A stretch of DNA of 64,000 bases from Nephromyces sp. MM_2019 (taxonomy: Eukaryota > Apicomplexa > Aconoidasida > Nephromycida). A program made the translations under genes and the position numbers. The stretch spans positions 64,142 to 128,141 of the forward strand of contig JADHZB010001111.1 of the NCBI GenBank assembly GCA_015657535.1, read 5' to 3'. A model generated the notes under the pieces. The model saw nothing but the letters and a program-made list of their open reading frames with translations. It was not told the origin of the DNA and searched no databases. Below, piece after piece: positions 49,701 to 62,343 of this stretch (the first letter of the stretch is position 1; each line of letters starts with the position of its first letter).

Positions 49701-52700
49701 GCTAGCTTTTGAGAAAAATCAAGCAAATTTGCCTTCAGCAAAGGCGTATTATATAGAATTTATAAGGAAATATACGAGAACTGCAAGAGGGGGATATATT
49801 AAATGACCTTTTTTACGAAAAAGATAGTATAAATGATAATATTAGTAAATTAGAATAGCACCAGCAGTGTTGCTTTAATGGATATATATCGAGATAGTAG
49901 TCGTACTATTGCTCAAGAAAAAGTAGCAAAAAAAAACCCTAGCGGATATCGAAGATAAAAAGAAAAACACCCACTCAAGCACACACAAGGGGAAATTCAC
50001 CAGCTACAAAAATGAATAGAAAAAGTAAGTTATAAAGAAGGAATCAAACTAAAATTCCTTCAAATTTCTCCACCAAAAGAGGCACAATTGCGCAAACTCC
50101 ACGCACAAACAATCCATCACGCAGAGTATAGACTCTAGAAAAACATATATAGTAGCGAAAGCCACACGATCTGCAACTCACTTCTCAAGTCTGTTGAGTA
50201 TACACCAGCACCACCAAACCGTTGCTCCAAAGATTTCTCAGTGTGAGCTCCACTGCTCACATCCAGATCCTACACACACAAAAAATTGCCAAAAAAGTCG
50301 CTACCATCATCAAAATTAGTGACAAAGGTGAAGACACACAAAAATTAGCTCATACAGACACACACACACACATATCTCGGGTTTGAGATCAAGATAAGGC
50401 AAAATCTAAAAAAGAGCAATTTCATCCAGAATTTGCCACGAAAATAAAGAGAAATATCCAAATATATATGCACGCATCTTTTAAAATCATTTTACAAGCA
50501 TCAAAACTGCGTTTAAAAGATTAAAAAATGATAGAAAAACAGCCAAAATCGCAGCAACAAATTGCCCTAGTATTCACAGCAAAAATATTTGATATGCCTT
50601 CATATTTATTATCAACAATATATCATTATTTTCATGTGCGTGTGTGTGTGCTTAAGAAATTGAGCCTTAAAATTAAGAAAAAACAAAAAAAACTCTACTC
50701 AAACACCAAATTATATGTGAAAATGTGGTATCTTCAAAGTTTAAAAACAAGAAAAATTTCCACGCTATTTCAAGCTAATAGAGTGAGTTCTTATACATAG
50801 TAGCTCTTTGTGTGCATACACTTTAATATAGATTGAGTTCTTATACATAGCAGCTCTGTGCGTGCATAAAAGTTGATAGAATTCACTTTCAAAAGGCGCA
50901 TCAAACACGCCAAAGGCTTTATGAGCTCACCAAAGGCATCAAAAACACGACTTACCTGAGAACCACTATTGCCCTCAAGCCTTTTTCTTAGCACTGACTC
51001 AGGTATACATGCAGGCCTCGTTGCAGGCAGTTTGACGCTCGTCACCTGCATTTTGCCTAGCCAGTCGTGCACCTTGCGATTTTCTGATTTCTTTGATACC
51101 CTCTGTTCCAGAAGCAGCTGACAAGCCTGAAGGGGAATTGAAGAAGAGAAACTTGTGAGTATTTCAGTATAAAACATCTAAAAAGAAATAAATGTAGTCG
51201 ATGATATTGCTTTTATCAAATCGGTAGGCAAAGAACATCGAGAAAACAGATTACACTGCTTCTTCTGCAAATTCCACTGCTTCTTCAGCAGATTCTGCAG
51301 ATTCAACTACTCCTTTCCCAAAGTTCAAAGCATGAGAAAGTATTGTAGAAAAACCAAAGACTAAATTGCACACACGACTCGCTCAACCACCTTGTCCATT
51401 AAAATCTTCCATATTACTATCACAAGGCAATGGAAAAAAGATATCAGGAATTACTTTGTGTAAACAAGAACGTATGAAAGCACAGTAAAATACCACCATA
51501 GCATGTTGCAGCTAACACACACTGAAGGGAGACTTACAAAATTTTCAAAAGATAAAAAACCCTTGAAAGTTTCAGAGCAGACGCTACGCACAAGAGATGC
51601 CAGTTTATACGAGGCAAACGAGAATCTGTAGCGCTTCAGCTAGATGTATATGTTGATTGTATACGCAGTAGAGCTCCAATGACTGTGCCAAGCCGAAACC
51701 CAGCGATAAACTCATCAAAAGAGTAAACGACGACGAAGCACACAAGCAGCCTCTTCAAGCAATAGAATTTACTTATTTCATCCTACAAACACGTGTGTGT
51801 GTCCAAATACGCACCTTTCATTCCAATTGTTACTTTGATATTTTTACTCAGAATATATACAAAAGAGAGAAAAAAGCTTGTCGAACCGAAACCAAGTGTG
51901 TAATGAGCTACGAAACTACTCACACACGTAAATCGCAAATGAGATCACTTCGTTATAGAGGCAGAAAATCTAATTAATACACTAGAAATATATATGAAAA
52001 AGCTAGGGTTTAGGGTCCTTTTTAAAATTAAATGGAGAAAAAGAAATCACTGAATAGCCTATAATCTGAAAGAATCTCACTGAAAGGGACCAGAAAATTA
52101 CTTTTAAAAAGCATCATATAAATCTCTATTTCGACAGTTAAGAAAGTAAAAAGCTGCTAGAATATCTAGATTGCACACAAATGATTATCAGCTCTTTTAG
52201 TAGGGTTTAAACGTGTGTTTTATAGCAGCTCTACACTAGCTATTTAATTTTCAGGAGAGCTTAAAAACAGTTTTTTTAGCTGCTTCATACTATATACTCA
52301 CTGTACATACATCATGTTGCCAGTATATATCAGGGTTATGACTCGACTATTAGCTATCCTGGCGATAAAGCAAGGCAATAAAACTACAAAAAATGATGGT
52401 ATCGAGTTTTTTCAGCGTTTTCATATTAAAGAAACGAAAAAATTGCTTCCACTGCAATAAGTTCTAACATGGCTTAATGCTATGCTAATCACTTTCACGT
52501 GAATAATACACACAACGCTCCACATTTCAGTATGAAAATTCAATCAAAAATCTACAAATTATACCGTATTCTTTGCATCATCCACTGCGTGCCCGGTAAG
52601 AGTCGAAGTCTCGATAAAAACAGCAGCATCCTCTGAGAAAAAATGCGAACACATAGTAAAAAAAACAGCATCAATCTTGGGTAACGCAGTGTGAAAACTA

Positions 52701-55700
52701 AAGCCTCATGAACAAATCTTCAACTAGTGATAGCAATACACACACACGAGCATATACACAAGCACACATACCAACACACACACACCAGTAGATATATATA
52801 CTGGCAAAATTTCATTTATACTTAAAGAAAAAGCTCACCTGACACCATGCCCTTTATCAAAAAAGCCTCCTCCTCAGATAAATCACTGACTTTCCGGGTA
52901 TCAATCTTATTGAGAAGTATAAGCAGTGGTTTACCAGAGAAAAGGGGCTTAATAGAGTTGAAGAGTTGGACTTGAGCTTTGATAGAGTAGCCACATTCCT
53001 CACTTACATCTAATACATACAAAATTGCAGCCTGTATGAAAAGGAAAACATCAAGAGGGAAAACAGAGTGAATTTTCGACAGTCCTTTTGAAGGAAACAC
53101 ATAAGGCATCAATGCGTGTGAAAAACAACACACAGAAGAACCAGTGAAATAAAAAAATCGTCAAACAGCCGTAAAAACATGGAAAAAACAGGAATTTGTA
53201 TATCAAACATGAAAATGTAAACATCCAATTTCAAAAACTTACATGAATATGAGCAAGAGCAGTCACAGCAACCATTTCAATGGTATTACGCTCTTCCAGT
53301 GGATGATCTAATATACCAGGAGTATCAATTACCTATAAAAGAAGAGGGGAAATATGAGTAGTTTTCTCAGTTAAGAGCAAGGAAAGAGCGAGGTTCTCTA
53401 TAAACACTTTATGAGGACAGAGAGAGGCCTGTGTGTGGGAGGGAGAGGTGTGTGTGTGGGTGTTTCGGTTGATGTGTGTGTGGCCTCCACGATCATTAGT
53501 TTACTACAAGGAGGCAAAACAAAAAAAAATAGTCTGCAAATCTCCTTAATCTTCAAAGGAAAAACCAAAGAAACCAGGAGGAACTTCGCAAAAAGAAACA
53601 TACGATATACTCTGCACACAACACGCGTCCATTCATCAGCCACTAAACCCATCAGACCAAGAGGGAATAGGAGAGAAAAAAAGGAAAAGCATGCCTTATA
53701 TTGAACTTCAAAAAAGCATCTACTTACATCCAGGAAGATATAGAGCTACATAGCAGTAGCATTCTATTCTCATACACACACACAGCACCATCGTCAACCT
53801 ATTCTGACACACAGGACCATCATCATCTTATTCTCACACACACACACAGCTTCACGGAAAAACATTTGCCATATTCTCACCTGCCATCTCAAATAGGAAT
53901 AATCGAAATGCCCAACAAATAAAGACTTTGTAGTAAATGCATAAGGCTGAACGTCTACGTTGGCATGACTGATTTGATTCATAAACGAAGACTTCCCGAC
54001 ATTTGGATATCCGGTTAGAATCAGCGTCCTCATGTTGCTGAGGAACGAATTTACATAATAAATACACACAACCACACACACAACCACACACACGTATTGT
54101 GGAGGAATGCATATGTAGTTGAAACGGTAGAAAAACTTTGTCGATGATAGGCATTCACCGTGGAGAGAACATACAACATTCAAGATGACGAGGTAAAAGA
54201 ATACAATTGAAAGCTAAAAACATAGAAAATTCGCGAAAAAATAGATGCTTTATAAAGTTTTCAAACACTGAAATAGTAGAAAGCTATAGAGGAATCACGG
54301 GTGGGCAAAACACTGCTAAACAAGTCTTCTAGTGATGAATATATACTGACCTTCATTACTGAAAATCAAAGGTGATGATATACTATGCAAAAGATCAGTG
54401 CCTTAGCAAATAAAGTGTGTGTGCAATAAAGGGTTGGTAGAGTTCAGAATCAAGCAAGCAGATGCTAGTCAATGGGTGTAAATACCCTGTAAAGCCCCTA
54501 TATTGGCATAGTTGTGCACACACCAGCTTATAGTATACATTGGCACAGCTGCACACACAAAGCTACAGTCAATGCATCTCCCTCAACAATCTACAAGAAT
54601 GAGTGTGCAACGGGATTGCTGATAAGCTTATAGAAAAGCCTTCTTACAAAATGATATAAAAAAAGCCAAAAAAAACCTTTAACCGGCAGTTCGAGGCTAC
54701 ACACAACGCAATTTCAATACACACGCGGAAGAGCACAGACAGAGAAGCGCATACACAACGCAAAGCAGGTCTCAAAATTATATGGTAAACCGACTCAACA
54801 CATAGCACTACTCACGGGTTAATGGAAGGGAGACGTCCAAGGTGTTGCCTAACTTCTTCCAGATAAGGTAGGCAAGATTTGAGCTTCTTAACAGCAGTAC
54901 TCATCCTACCTAAAGCAGCTCTCTTCAACATTTTGCACTTATACAAGGAATCAGCATACTTCAAGAGCCTAGAGAGGAAAGAGAAGAAGCATGAAAAAAG
55001 ATTATAAACAAGGAAAAAAGCATCAAAAATCTCGTGATTATGGAAAATTACTGGATTCAATCAATCAACTCAGGCAAACACGCATAAACACGGCGTATAC
55101 CATAGGCAATGAGCTTCCCTCTTCAAGAGGGAGAGCTCCGTTAAAGCACATTCTCTTCTTCCAATAAGAAAAAAAACTTTACCGAACGTAGTCCTTTGAG
55201 ATAGTGTCTACAATGCCCTTGACGGAGTTGACCTGCCCTAGAGCCAGCTTGTAATGGTCTCTATCATACAAGACATTACAGAGATCTCCATAGAAAGGGT
55301 GAATCTCCTGCATGGGAAAAACAAGGGAACTTTTTTTCAAAAGGAGCGGGCAAACTCTCAAATCTAAGCAACTAAGCAATCAGAAACGGAAAAACCTTTC
55401 AAAAAGTAAAAAGATCAAAACAAGATCGACTTCCATCCTCATCCCAAACATCAAATCATAAGCGAAATATGCAGACATACATCGAGCTTTGGAAAGTCAG
55501 TCAAAATGCCTCCAAGTTTGTCATGATAAGTCTGCTGACAGAATTTTATTTTCCTCATATAAAATGAACGAATCCTGGATATTTTGAACTGTGTGTGAAC
55601 CTCAGTGGGAGTCTTTCTCTGAGTTTTGCTCAAAACTATATCAACCAGATCATTTGCAGCTGGAACTGTTTTGATATCCTGCCAAAAATACAAGTGTGAA

Positions 55701-56165
55701 GATTAAAAGGTTTGAAAACGTTGGAAAGTATAGTAAGCAATCATCAATCGCCTTCTTCAAAACTTTGAATTGCTAAATAGAAGGTTTTTTGCTGTCATGG
55801 GAGTCTAATGTGGCAAATTCTTTGTGTGTTGGCCTAAATTCTAGTCAAAAAAGTAGCTAGGAAGAAGTATAAGTTTCTATAGGGAAACATAAACAAAACT
55901 AATTACGAGAAATACAGGTGAAACCCTCCGCTATTTATTATTAAGTAGGAAAAATGCGAGTTTTCGATGCATTTAAAAAAGACAAGCCACACGCGTGACC
56001 TTGAGACTAAAAGCAAGGAATATCCATAAGAAATAACCATTAGAGATAAACAGCACACACATGCGCAAAAGATACGTTTTCACAGACTTTAAATTTATAA
56101 AGATTCCCTGACGCAACTCCTCCGCCAGTAAAGGCAGGGTTCAAAACTACAGGCGCTGATGCCAT
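46722..56165 (-). CDS. NOG1: Nucleolar GTP-binding protein 1 (NOG1), complete
   Basis: NOG1 is a nucleolar GTPase needed to assemble the 60S ribosomal subunit. Thirteen exons join without a phase conflict to 640 residues, the usual family length: 56088-56165, 55481-55678, 55183-55307, 54816-54968, 53881-54037, 53243-53332, 52839-53031, 52565-52632, 50956-51126, 50182-50269, 49384-49547, 48535-48661 and 46722-47032. The N-terminal helical domain is conserved ([39 protein letters not shown]). The GTPase motifs are all present: G1 GYPNVGKSS at 194-202, the [12 protein letters not shown] switch, G3 DTPG at 240-243, G4 NKID at 308-311 and G5 near ETST at 339-342. Further marks are [18 protein letters not shown] and the basic C-terminus [19 protein letters not shown]. 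The donor at 48534 (GTATTT) was chosen over the adjacent GTTGGT because only it keeps phase. The first exon codes only 26 residues. Confidence 0.96.
50785..50868. repeat. Two 34-bp copies, 50-bp period
   Basis: Both copies contain gagttcttatacatag followed by agctct and a TG-rich end. They lie in the NOG1 intron just after the 50956 donor. Confidence 0.85.
52004..52016. repeat. Telomere-like TTTAGGG patch
   Basis: The bases tagggtttagggt hold nearly two TTTAGGG units, inside the long NOG1 intron between the 52565 and 51126 exon ends. Confidence 0.6.
54061..54094 (-). repeat. TG-rich tract before a NOG1 3' splice site
   Basis: On the transcript strand this is three runs of GT repeats separated by extra T and G. 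It ends 23 nt upstream of the acceptor of the exon carrying the NOG1 P-loop. Confidence 0.8.
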
Positions 56166-56199
56166 ATCATTAGCGGGTTGGTATCCTTCTTCCAAGCTG

Positions 56200-56475
56200 A
56201 TATAACAAAACTAATGCCTGAAATAAAAAGCGCATCAAACACATGCGCAAGATTAGAGCAACACAGAAGAAAGCCAATAACAAGCATTGATAAAATTGAT
56301 GAAAACACAGATTAAACCAGATATTTCTTGCAGAAGCAAATAACAAACACAAATAATGAGAAAACTGATGACAAAGCAGGTTAAGCCACTTATTTCTCAC
56401 AGAAGAAGTCAAACAAACAAAACTAATAAGAAAATTCCTGCCAAAATAGAATAAGCCGCCTATTTCTTACAGAAG
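56200..56475. repeat. Degenerate tandem repeat, period 67-70 bp, about 4 copies
   Basis: Each unit ends with cagaag (56264, 56331, 56400, 56470) preceded by a tatttcttgc/tatttctcac/tatttcttac motif and an A-rich stretch. The array starts right upstream of the NOG1 start codon, so it may lie in its promoter or 5' untranslated region. Confidence 0.8.
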
Positions 56476-57045
56476 AGTGCAATACGCCCCAAACAACAGG
56501 CCGCACTATGAAAAATGGAGAGTTTTAGTGGCTGCAATGGTAGAGGAGGAACATGAAACAAATTCAATATTGAAAAATACGGTGAAGGAAAAGCAAGTCA
56601 CTGAGTAGCATGAAGAAGGGAAGGTGGCTACCATACGTTCTACACTGCACCACATCATCAAAAGGAAAAGTGGCTTGATGCAAAATGTATAGATTTGCCA
56701 ATGATGCGAAGACAAAGAAATCGAATGTTGAGGAAGTACAACACTCATATACAAGAATGCATTCCCACGAGGAATCTTCAGCCTGATGCTGTGATACATT
56801 GGCTGTGCCGAGAACAGCAACAATTAGCACATGTTCAGAGCAATGATTTGGACAGGAAGCTGTCAAGCGGATGAGTAGACAGGAATAGCAAAACGAATAA
56901 CGTGCAACACACGCAAAAAGCCAAAAAGAACCGCCTTTAACTCACTAAAAATACAAACAAAAGTTGCGGAAAAAGCAAAGCATTGAAAACATCCAAAAAA
57001 CTCACAATTTACCAAATTGTAGAGAAGTCTGTAAGCGCCCTTCAG

Positions 57046-57182
57046 GTGAATATCGTAGAGTAAAAGACCTTTGCTCGCCGTTATCTACTGCATCAACTGC
57101 AGCGCCTCACAGTTAGATGAAGATCGTAGAGTAAAAAGACCTTTGCTCGCTGTTTTCTACTACATAACCCGCAGTGCCTCAC
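57046..57182. repeat. Two diverged copies of a 65-bp unit, 71-bp period
   Basis: Both copies share atcgtagagtaaaa, gacctttgctcgc and gcctcac with scattered substitutions and a one-base length change. Confidence 0.85.
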
Positions 57183-58567
57183 CTACTTCAGGCAAAACAG
57201 CTTTAACAGCTTTTCTCCTGTTGACGAGAAGAAAATTACTCCAAACTTGCGCTTCCCTGAAACAAAAGTTGAGTAATGTACACGAGAATCACCGTACGCT
57301 GTGTTCGATACATTTTTCAACAGGCGGAATGAGCATATCCGCTTGGCGCAAGGGCGGGAGGAGTAAGCGCGTGCGATAAGTCAACTGGCGATATAACGGC
57401 TCAAACCAGTTTGCGGCAGGTAAAAGCGGATTCAATCGGCGTCAACACCTTTTTGGTGTTGTTGCGGTACAGCTCAGTGCCATATGGGTGCCCCTGTCAC
57501 CAGTTCAAGGTAGCTTGAGAAGAGCGTCAGTTTGGATTAGTAACAAAAAAAATATCTACTTCTTTCTTCCATTAATTTACCACTTTCTTTGCTTGAGCCA
57601 AGCCGTCGGGATTAGCAATAAAAAATTTTCAATTTCTGTTCGCTTTTATGAATTTGGCATTTTCTTCCAACTCAATTGCATGCCACAATGTTTAGCATTT
57701 CAATAGTTGATATAATTTGAATTTCCCCGTAGAAATTCCACCAGCGCAACAAAAGCAGCTTCGAAAGCGGTATTTTAATGTGTTGCTTTGCATTTTCTAG
57801 CAAAGAGATGCCCATTAGGCTGTTCAAGACGTGGTAAAGCAGCATTGATGTCGTATCCGTAGTCATTCCAAGAAACAATAAAAGCGCTTATAATTTATTT
57901 CTAATGGTTTTTACTATTTCATCTAGAAATTCAGTAATAGATATTATTACCCCTTGAATAGTTTTATCATTCATTAAAATGTAATCAAGTAAAAAAGCGT
58001 TTAGCGAGCAATTTTTAAAACTCTTGCTAAGCACGATTTTTTGAGCGATTGGCTACTTTTGCGGCAAATAAAGGTGTATAAGACAATGCCTGCTCAGCAA
58101 AGAGATCACAGTGACCTCGCAAATTGAAGGGAATTGGGCAAGTTTTTTGAGCCTCGAAACTGACGCAGCGATGTCTTCCTACACTAGCAAAGACATCGAC
58201 TACGCAAACCTTTGTCATTAAACCTTTTTTTAAAAATATATTATGACTCCCGCCTAAGCAATTTTTACTCGAAACTTTCCCGGTATAAAGTATTGTCCGT
58301 AAACATCATCCCTGGGAGAAATGATTTCATAAAAAATTGTATGTACTATTAAATCTTGATTTAAAATAAAAAACTGCAGCCGATTAATACCATTTAGTGC
58401 GTTTACTGGTCTTATGAGTAATTTTTGGGGTCGAATCTATCAGCTTCGTTGCCATAACCCAGTGGTAAGGGAGGACCACAAACCAATAAGGAATCATTTT
58501 GATTGTTTTTGCTTTTTAGCACTACTAGTATCGAATAAACACAAGACTGTTGCTGGATGTGACGGCG

Positions 58568-58696
58568 AGCTTCCAACACAACTCAGCATCGGAATACTAA
58601 AGCATGTAGTAGATACTGCATTGTAACTTCCAGTGTGTTGGCAAGCTTCCAACGCAAGACAGTGTCGGAATACTAGAGCATGTAGTAGATAATGCA
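58568..58696. repeat. Two diverged 53-bp copies, 76-bp period
   Basis: The copies 58568-58620 and 58644-58696 share agcttccaac, tcggaatacta and gcatgtagtagata. Confidence 0.88.
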
Positions 58697-59121
58697 ACAT
58701 ATTTTGAAGGAGAACCAGTCTGTAACCGATTTAACTTTTCAAGAGCCATAAAAAACAGGTTTATCAATGATTGCATTAAAAGAGGAAAATCAAATTTGAG
58801 GACGAATATTTACGCTTTTTTCAAAACTTGTAAATCTTACAGGTTGCTATTTAAATCACTATTCTTTTGCTAGTAGCCCTTATTGGATCACAAGTGGTTG
58901 AAATTTTCTACAAAAACAATCCTGATTTCATACATTTTTCAAAAATAAGAAATATATCTAAAGAAAAAATTCTTAAAAGAAAGTGTAAACCTAGGTCCAT
59001 ATGGTGTAATTCGAATATACATGTACTTCCTAGCAAGTCCACGCAGATAGCGGAGTAAGTTGTTGATAAAGTAAAAATTTTTACCGACAAATTACGCACA
59101 CACATGGTACCGTAAGCTTAC

Positions 59122-59408
59122 TGTTGCATTTTCTGAGATGGTATTCCACAGCGTGTCAGCAAGCGTACTGACGCCTCACCCACTGCAAAACAGTTTATAT
59201 GCGCATAGTTACTTCTGAAAGCTTTGCAAAACTTCGTTTGTAGATCCTCTTTCATGTTGATGACCACGGCAAGCTTCGATGACTCTACACGGTAAAGGAA
59301 TTCTAATGAGTTATTCCTAACTGTTGGGCAAAGATCCAGTTTATTACTGAAGTGTTGTTTTAGTCTCAAATCTATGTGTGCGATAAGAACTGCTTTGTTA
59401 AAGATGTT
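59122..59408 (-). other. Candidate internal exon, unrecognised gene
   Basis: The frame from the acceptor GGCTCCAG (59409) to the donor CAACA|GTAAGC (59121) is open for 95 codons plus 2 nt. It reads as ordinary soluble protein, with few low-complexity runs and a mixed helix-like pattern (NIFNKAVLIAHIDLRLKQHF, SKLAVVINMKEDLQTKF, EASVRLLTRCGIPSQK). If not spliced it ends at TAA one codon later. I found no partner exon and recognise no family. Confidence 0.35.
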
Positions 59409-60302
59409 CTGGAGCCCCATAAATCCATGTGAAGGATAAGAAAAGCAAAGTAGACAGTCGATGAAATGTTCAAGCAACAAATACCGGTCTACCCCTTAGA
59501 TTTTTTTAAATCAATAGAATTTACAATTTGATAGGTGAAATTTTTATCTTTAAGAAATTTCGATGGTGCAGTCCTTTCAGTATAATTTTTTTTAAAGAAG
59601 TTATCTTAACAATCATTTAATGATACACAAAGGATATACAATATTATCAATGACTGAAAAAATTTCTTTTTTTGTCCCTAATCATATATTCCTGTACTCG
59701 GTAGGTTTTTCGGCTAGTAAACAGCAAGGTGCTCCAAGACCAAGATTCGCACAATACTAGATTTATCTAGTGATTTCTAGACATATTCTCATTGTAGAAT
59801 GTGGCTCTTCTATAAATAGAATTATCCTTGTTGCGTACCAAGATTTATTAATTGTGCACGGCTCATGGGATGAATTTTGAGCCCAATTCTGTTACTATGG
59901 CCCGTTTACCAGAGTGACTAAAAGCTGACCCCGAAGGCCCTGACGTGAAATCCTAATCTTCCAGGAAAACGGTAAGTGCAGAGAATCTTAGCCTTTATCA
60001 TTCTCCGGAATCCCCATCAACCACATGGGTTCAAGCGACGAAGTCTACTTTTATCCACAGCCATAGATATACATGGGTGAATAGGGGGGTCATATAGAAT
60101 ATGAGCAAGTTACGTACGTGGTGATGCACAGGGGTATTTCCAAAAAGCTATGACATTTATGTCAAGATTTGGATGATATAAAATTGACTTAACCATATCA
60201 GGGTTTCTATCACTCACAGCAATACGTAAAGGGTTTGCTGAATCGTTTTGAGTATAATATGCTAGCATATTAAGCTGATGCTGTCTGGTATCGTAGACAG
60301 CA

Positions 60303-60370
60303 GCTTTGCCATCTCCCAGATAGCCGTTTTACCATCTCCCAGACAGCCGCTTTACCATTACCCAATCTAC
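60303..60370. repeat. 23-bp tandem repeat, about 3 copies
   Basis: The units gctttgccatctcccagatagcc and gttttaccatctcccagacagcc are followed by a more diverged third copy (gctttaccattacccaatc). Confidence 0.88.
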
Positions 60371-61750
60371 TCTATCATACCGTTGACCCTACACATAGCG
60401 CACTTAATACTTGCTTCGAGAAATTTCTATCTCGAACTGCGGGACCTCATCCACTAAGCATACAAAAGCAAACGGATATGGGAGCATTCTCCATTGTAAG
60501 TCCCAGCTGAAATTCGCATTAATCTGCAGTGTTTTTCACGCTGGGGAACGGGATAGAATGGAAACGGATTCCTCCTTCCAACACAGGCAGTGAAGTAAAA
60601 ATGTAGAACATCGCACGCATTCGCGAAGGCCACCCAGCAGGGATTCAAACCACCATACCACCACCCGTATATAATCATTTAATTTTAGAGAATTTTGTTT
60701 CCAAATTAAAAATAGGTTTCTATGGTTTGCTGTATCTAAATTTCTGTCTATTATCGTATAATTCACATTTTTTTTCTTCTTGGCAATTATAGTTATGCTA
60801 ACACCGCAACGTTTCCTTGACTGGCTAGACTGCGAATAAGGGTTGAAACCCTTGGCTCAAACAACAAGCGTACCGCAAATGGATCAACTTGCCAGGCGCG
60901 GATTGTGCGCGTGCCATTTGGTACTATTAACGCTTGGCTCAGCGAAATATAAAAACCCATGCATAAAGAAAAGAGCCAGTATTTTAAATGCTTTAGAAAG
61001 CAAGGGCCAGAGAAACCACATATTAAAACTTTTCGCCAACTGATCGTCGAGTGACTGCAAGTTTTTATGAAATTTCCGCCGCATTATCTCATAACCAATA
61101 AACTATGAAGTTAGAGAAACTAGCTTGAAGTAGAATCAAACACGCTTTTGTCTCCAATAACAAGGAGATAATACACTCATATTATCGGATAATTCCATTA
61201 TAATGCTTCACAAGACAAAATTCATCCCCAAGACCACACAAAAAAGGCGCAGTTCAACGATCCGCAAATCGATGCGTACAATAAAACGTAGTTTTTCTTT
61301 GTTGTATTGGTGTCTAAGCCTATCTTCAGCATCTTAGCCTAGATGATCACCTTGTGCATAAACACACACAAGAGGCAGAAGCAAAAAAAAGGTACAATCA
61401 TGAAGGCTCTAGGGTAAATAAATGCAATCTCATGGTGTATTACCACGAAAATTGTCGTGCCTGCATGCGCCCCATATTTCCAAAGGCTAAACATAGCACA
61501 CATAGGTCAGATCACGTGTAAATACGCCCATTTGTGCTGAATTCGCACCAAACAAATTGTAGATGATAAATCACGTCACATGGGACATGGTAAAAAAACT
61601 CTCCCTGTGAGCAACCGTATCAAATTCTAAGCGATACTATAATTTAGCCCAATAGGACAAAGGCAAAATGAGATATATATATATATTTTAGAGAGCTATA
61701 TATAGAAAACTCAATACAGCCAGTAAACGGAAAAAAAAAGGAATGAAAAC

Positions 61751-61770
61751 ACCGTAAGCTATCTTACGGT
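61751..61770. repeat. 8-bp perfect hairpin, 4-nt loop
   Basis: The arms accgtaag and cttacggt flank ctat. The site lies about 60 bp after an imperfect (AT)n run at 61674-61687. Confidence 0.8.
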
Positions 61771-62343
61771 ACATAACCAAACTACAGTGAAAGTAAGCAG
61801 CAAAAACCGCCATTGGAAGAAGATATAAACAGCTGGAAGAACATACCAACTACTACTACGTCGTGAGAAATTTGATATTCTGAAGTTATCCTCAGCTTTT
61901 AGCTCTTACCAAAACACTATGCTGCATGGCCAATCTTCCATATCAAAGAATATATATTATGATATTAGGTTCGCACGATCAAGAAACTTGCTTATGTTGC
62001 AACAAAAGTGTAGTATTTAATACACACGCAGAAAAATTTAAATAAGAAAACTCATAATTTAAGCATCAACAGTTCTTCAATAACCCAACATCAAAATACG
62101 ATTTAATACGCACTAAAAATAGTAGATAAGCTGCAACGTACATCAGCGGGGTGTTGATTTAAAAACAAAAAGTCTAAACATTAAAAGGGTATTGTGTATA
62201 GACTAGGAGGTAAGCTGGAAACACACATCTAATCAGACAGAGAACCCTTCGCTACTCTAAGTTGTTGCTGCAATCGCATCAGGCGAATATGAGTATCTTT
62301 TTGGGAACAATCATGAGTGAAGAAAAAATGATGAATATCATCC

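Larger units (their letters stand above)
56476..62343. other. 5.9 kb gap with coding-like fragments only
   Basis: No conserved domain was recognised. The best fragment is the minus-strand exon candidate at 59122-59408. Other open minus-strand stretches (57672-57878, 58027-58218, 60454-60678, 60884-61084) look partly protein-like but could not be joined. Several short duplications occur (57046-57182, 58568-58696, 60303-60370), as does a small hairpin at 61751-61770. No tRNA or rRNA was seen. Confidence 0.4.

Noticed and set aside
60600..60665. A ggtttgaatccc-like sequence on the minus strand resembling a tRNA T-loop
   Set aside because: No T-stem pairing, anticodon arm or acceptor stem could be found around it.
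61674..61702. AT-repeat run as a replication origin or promoter
   Set aside because: Short AT runs are common in this AT-rich DNA and nothing else marks an origin.
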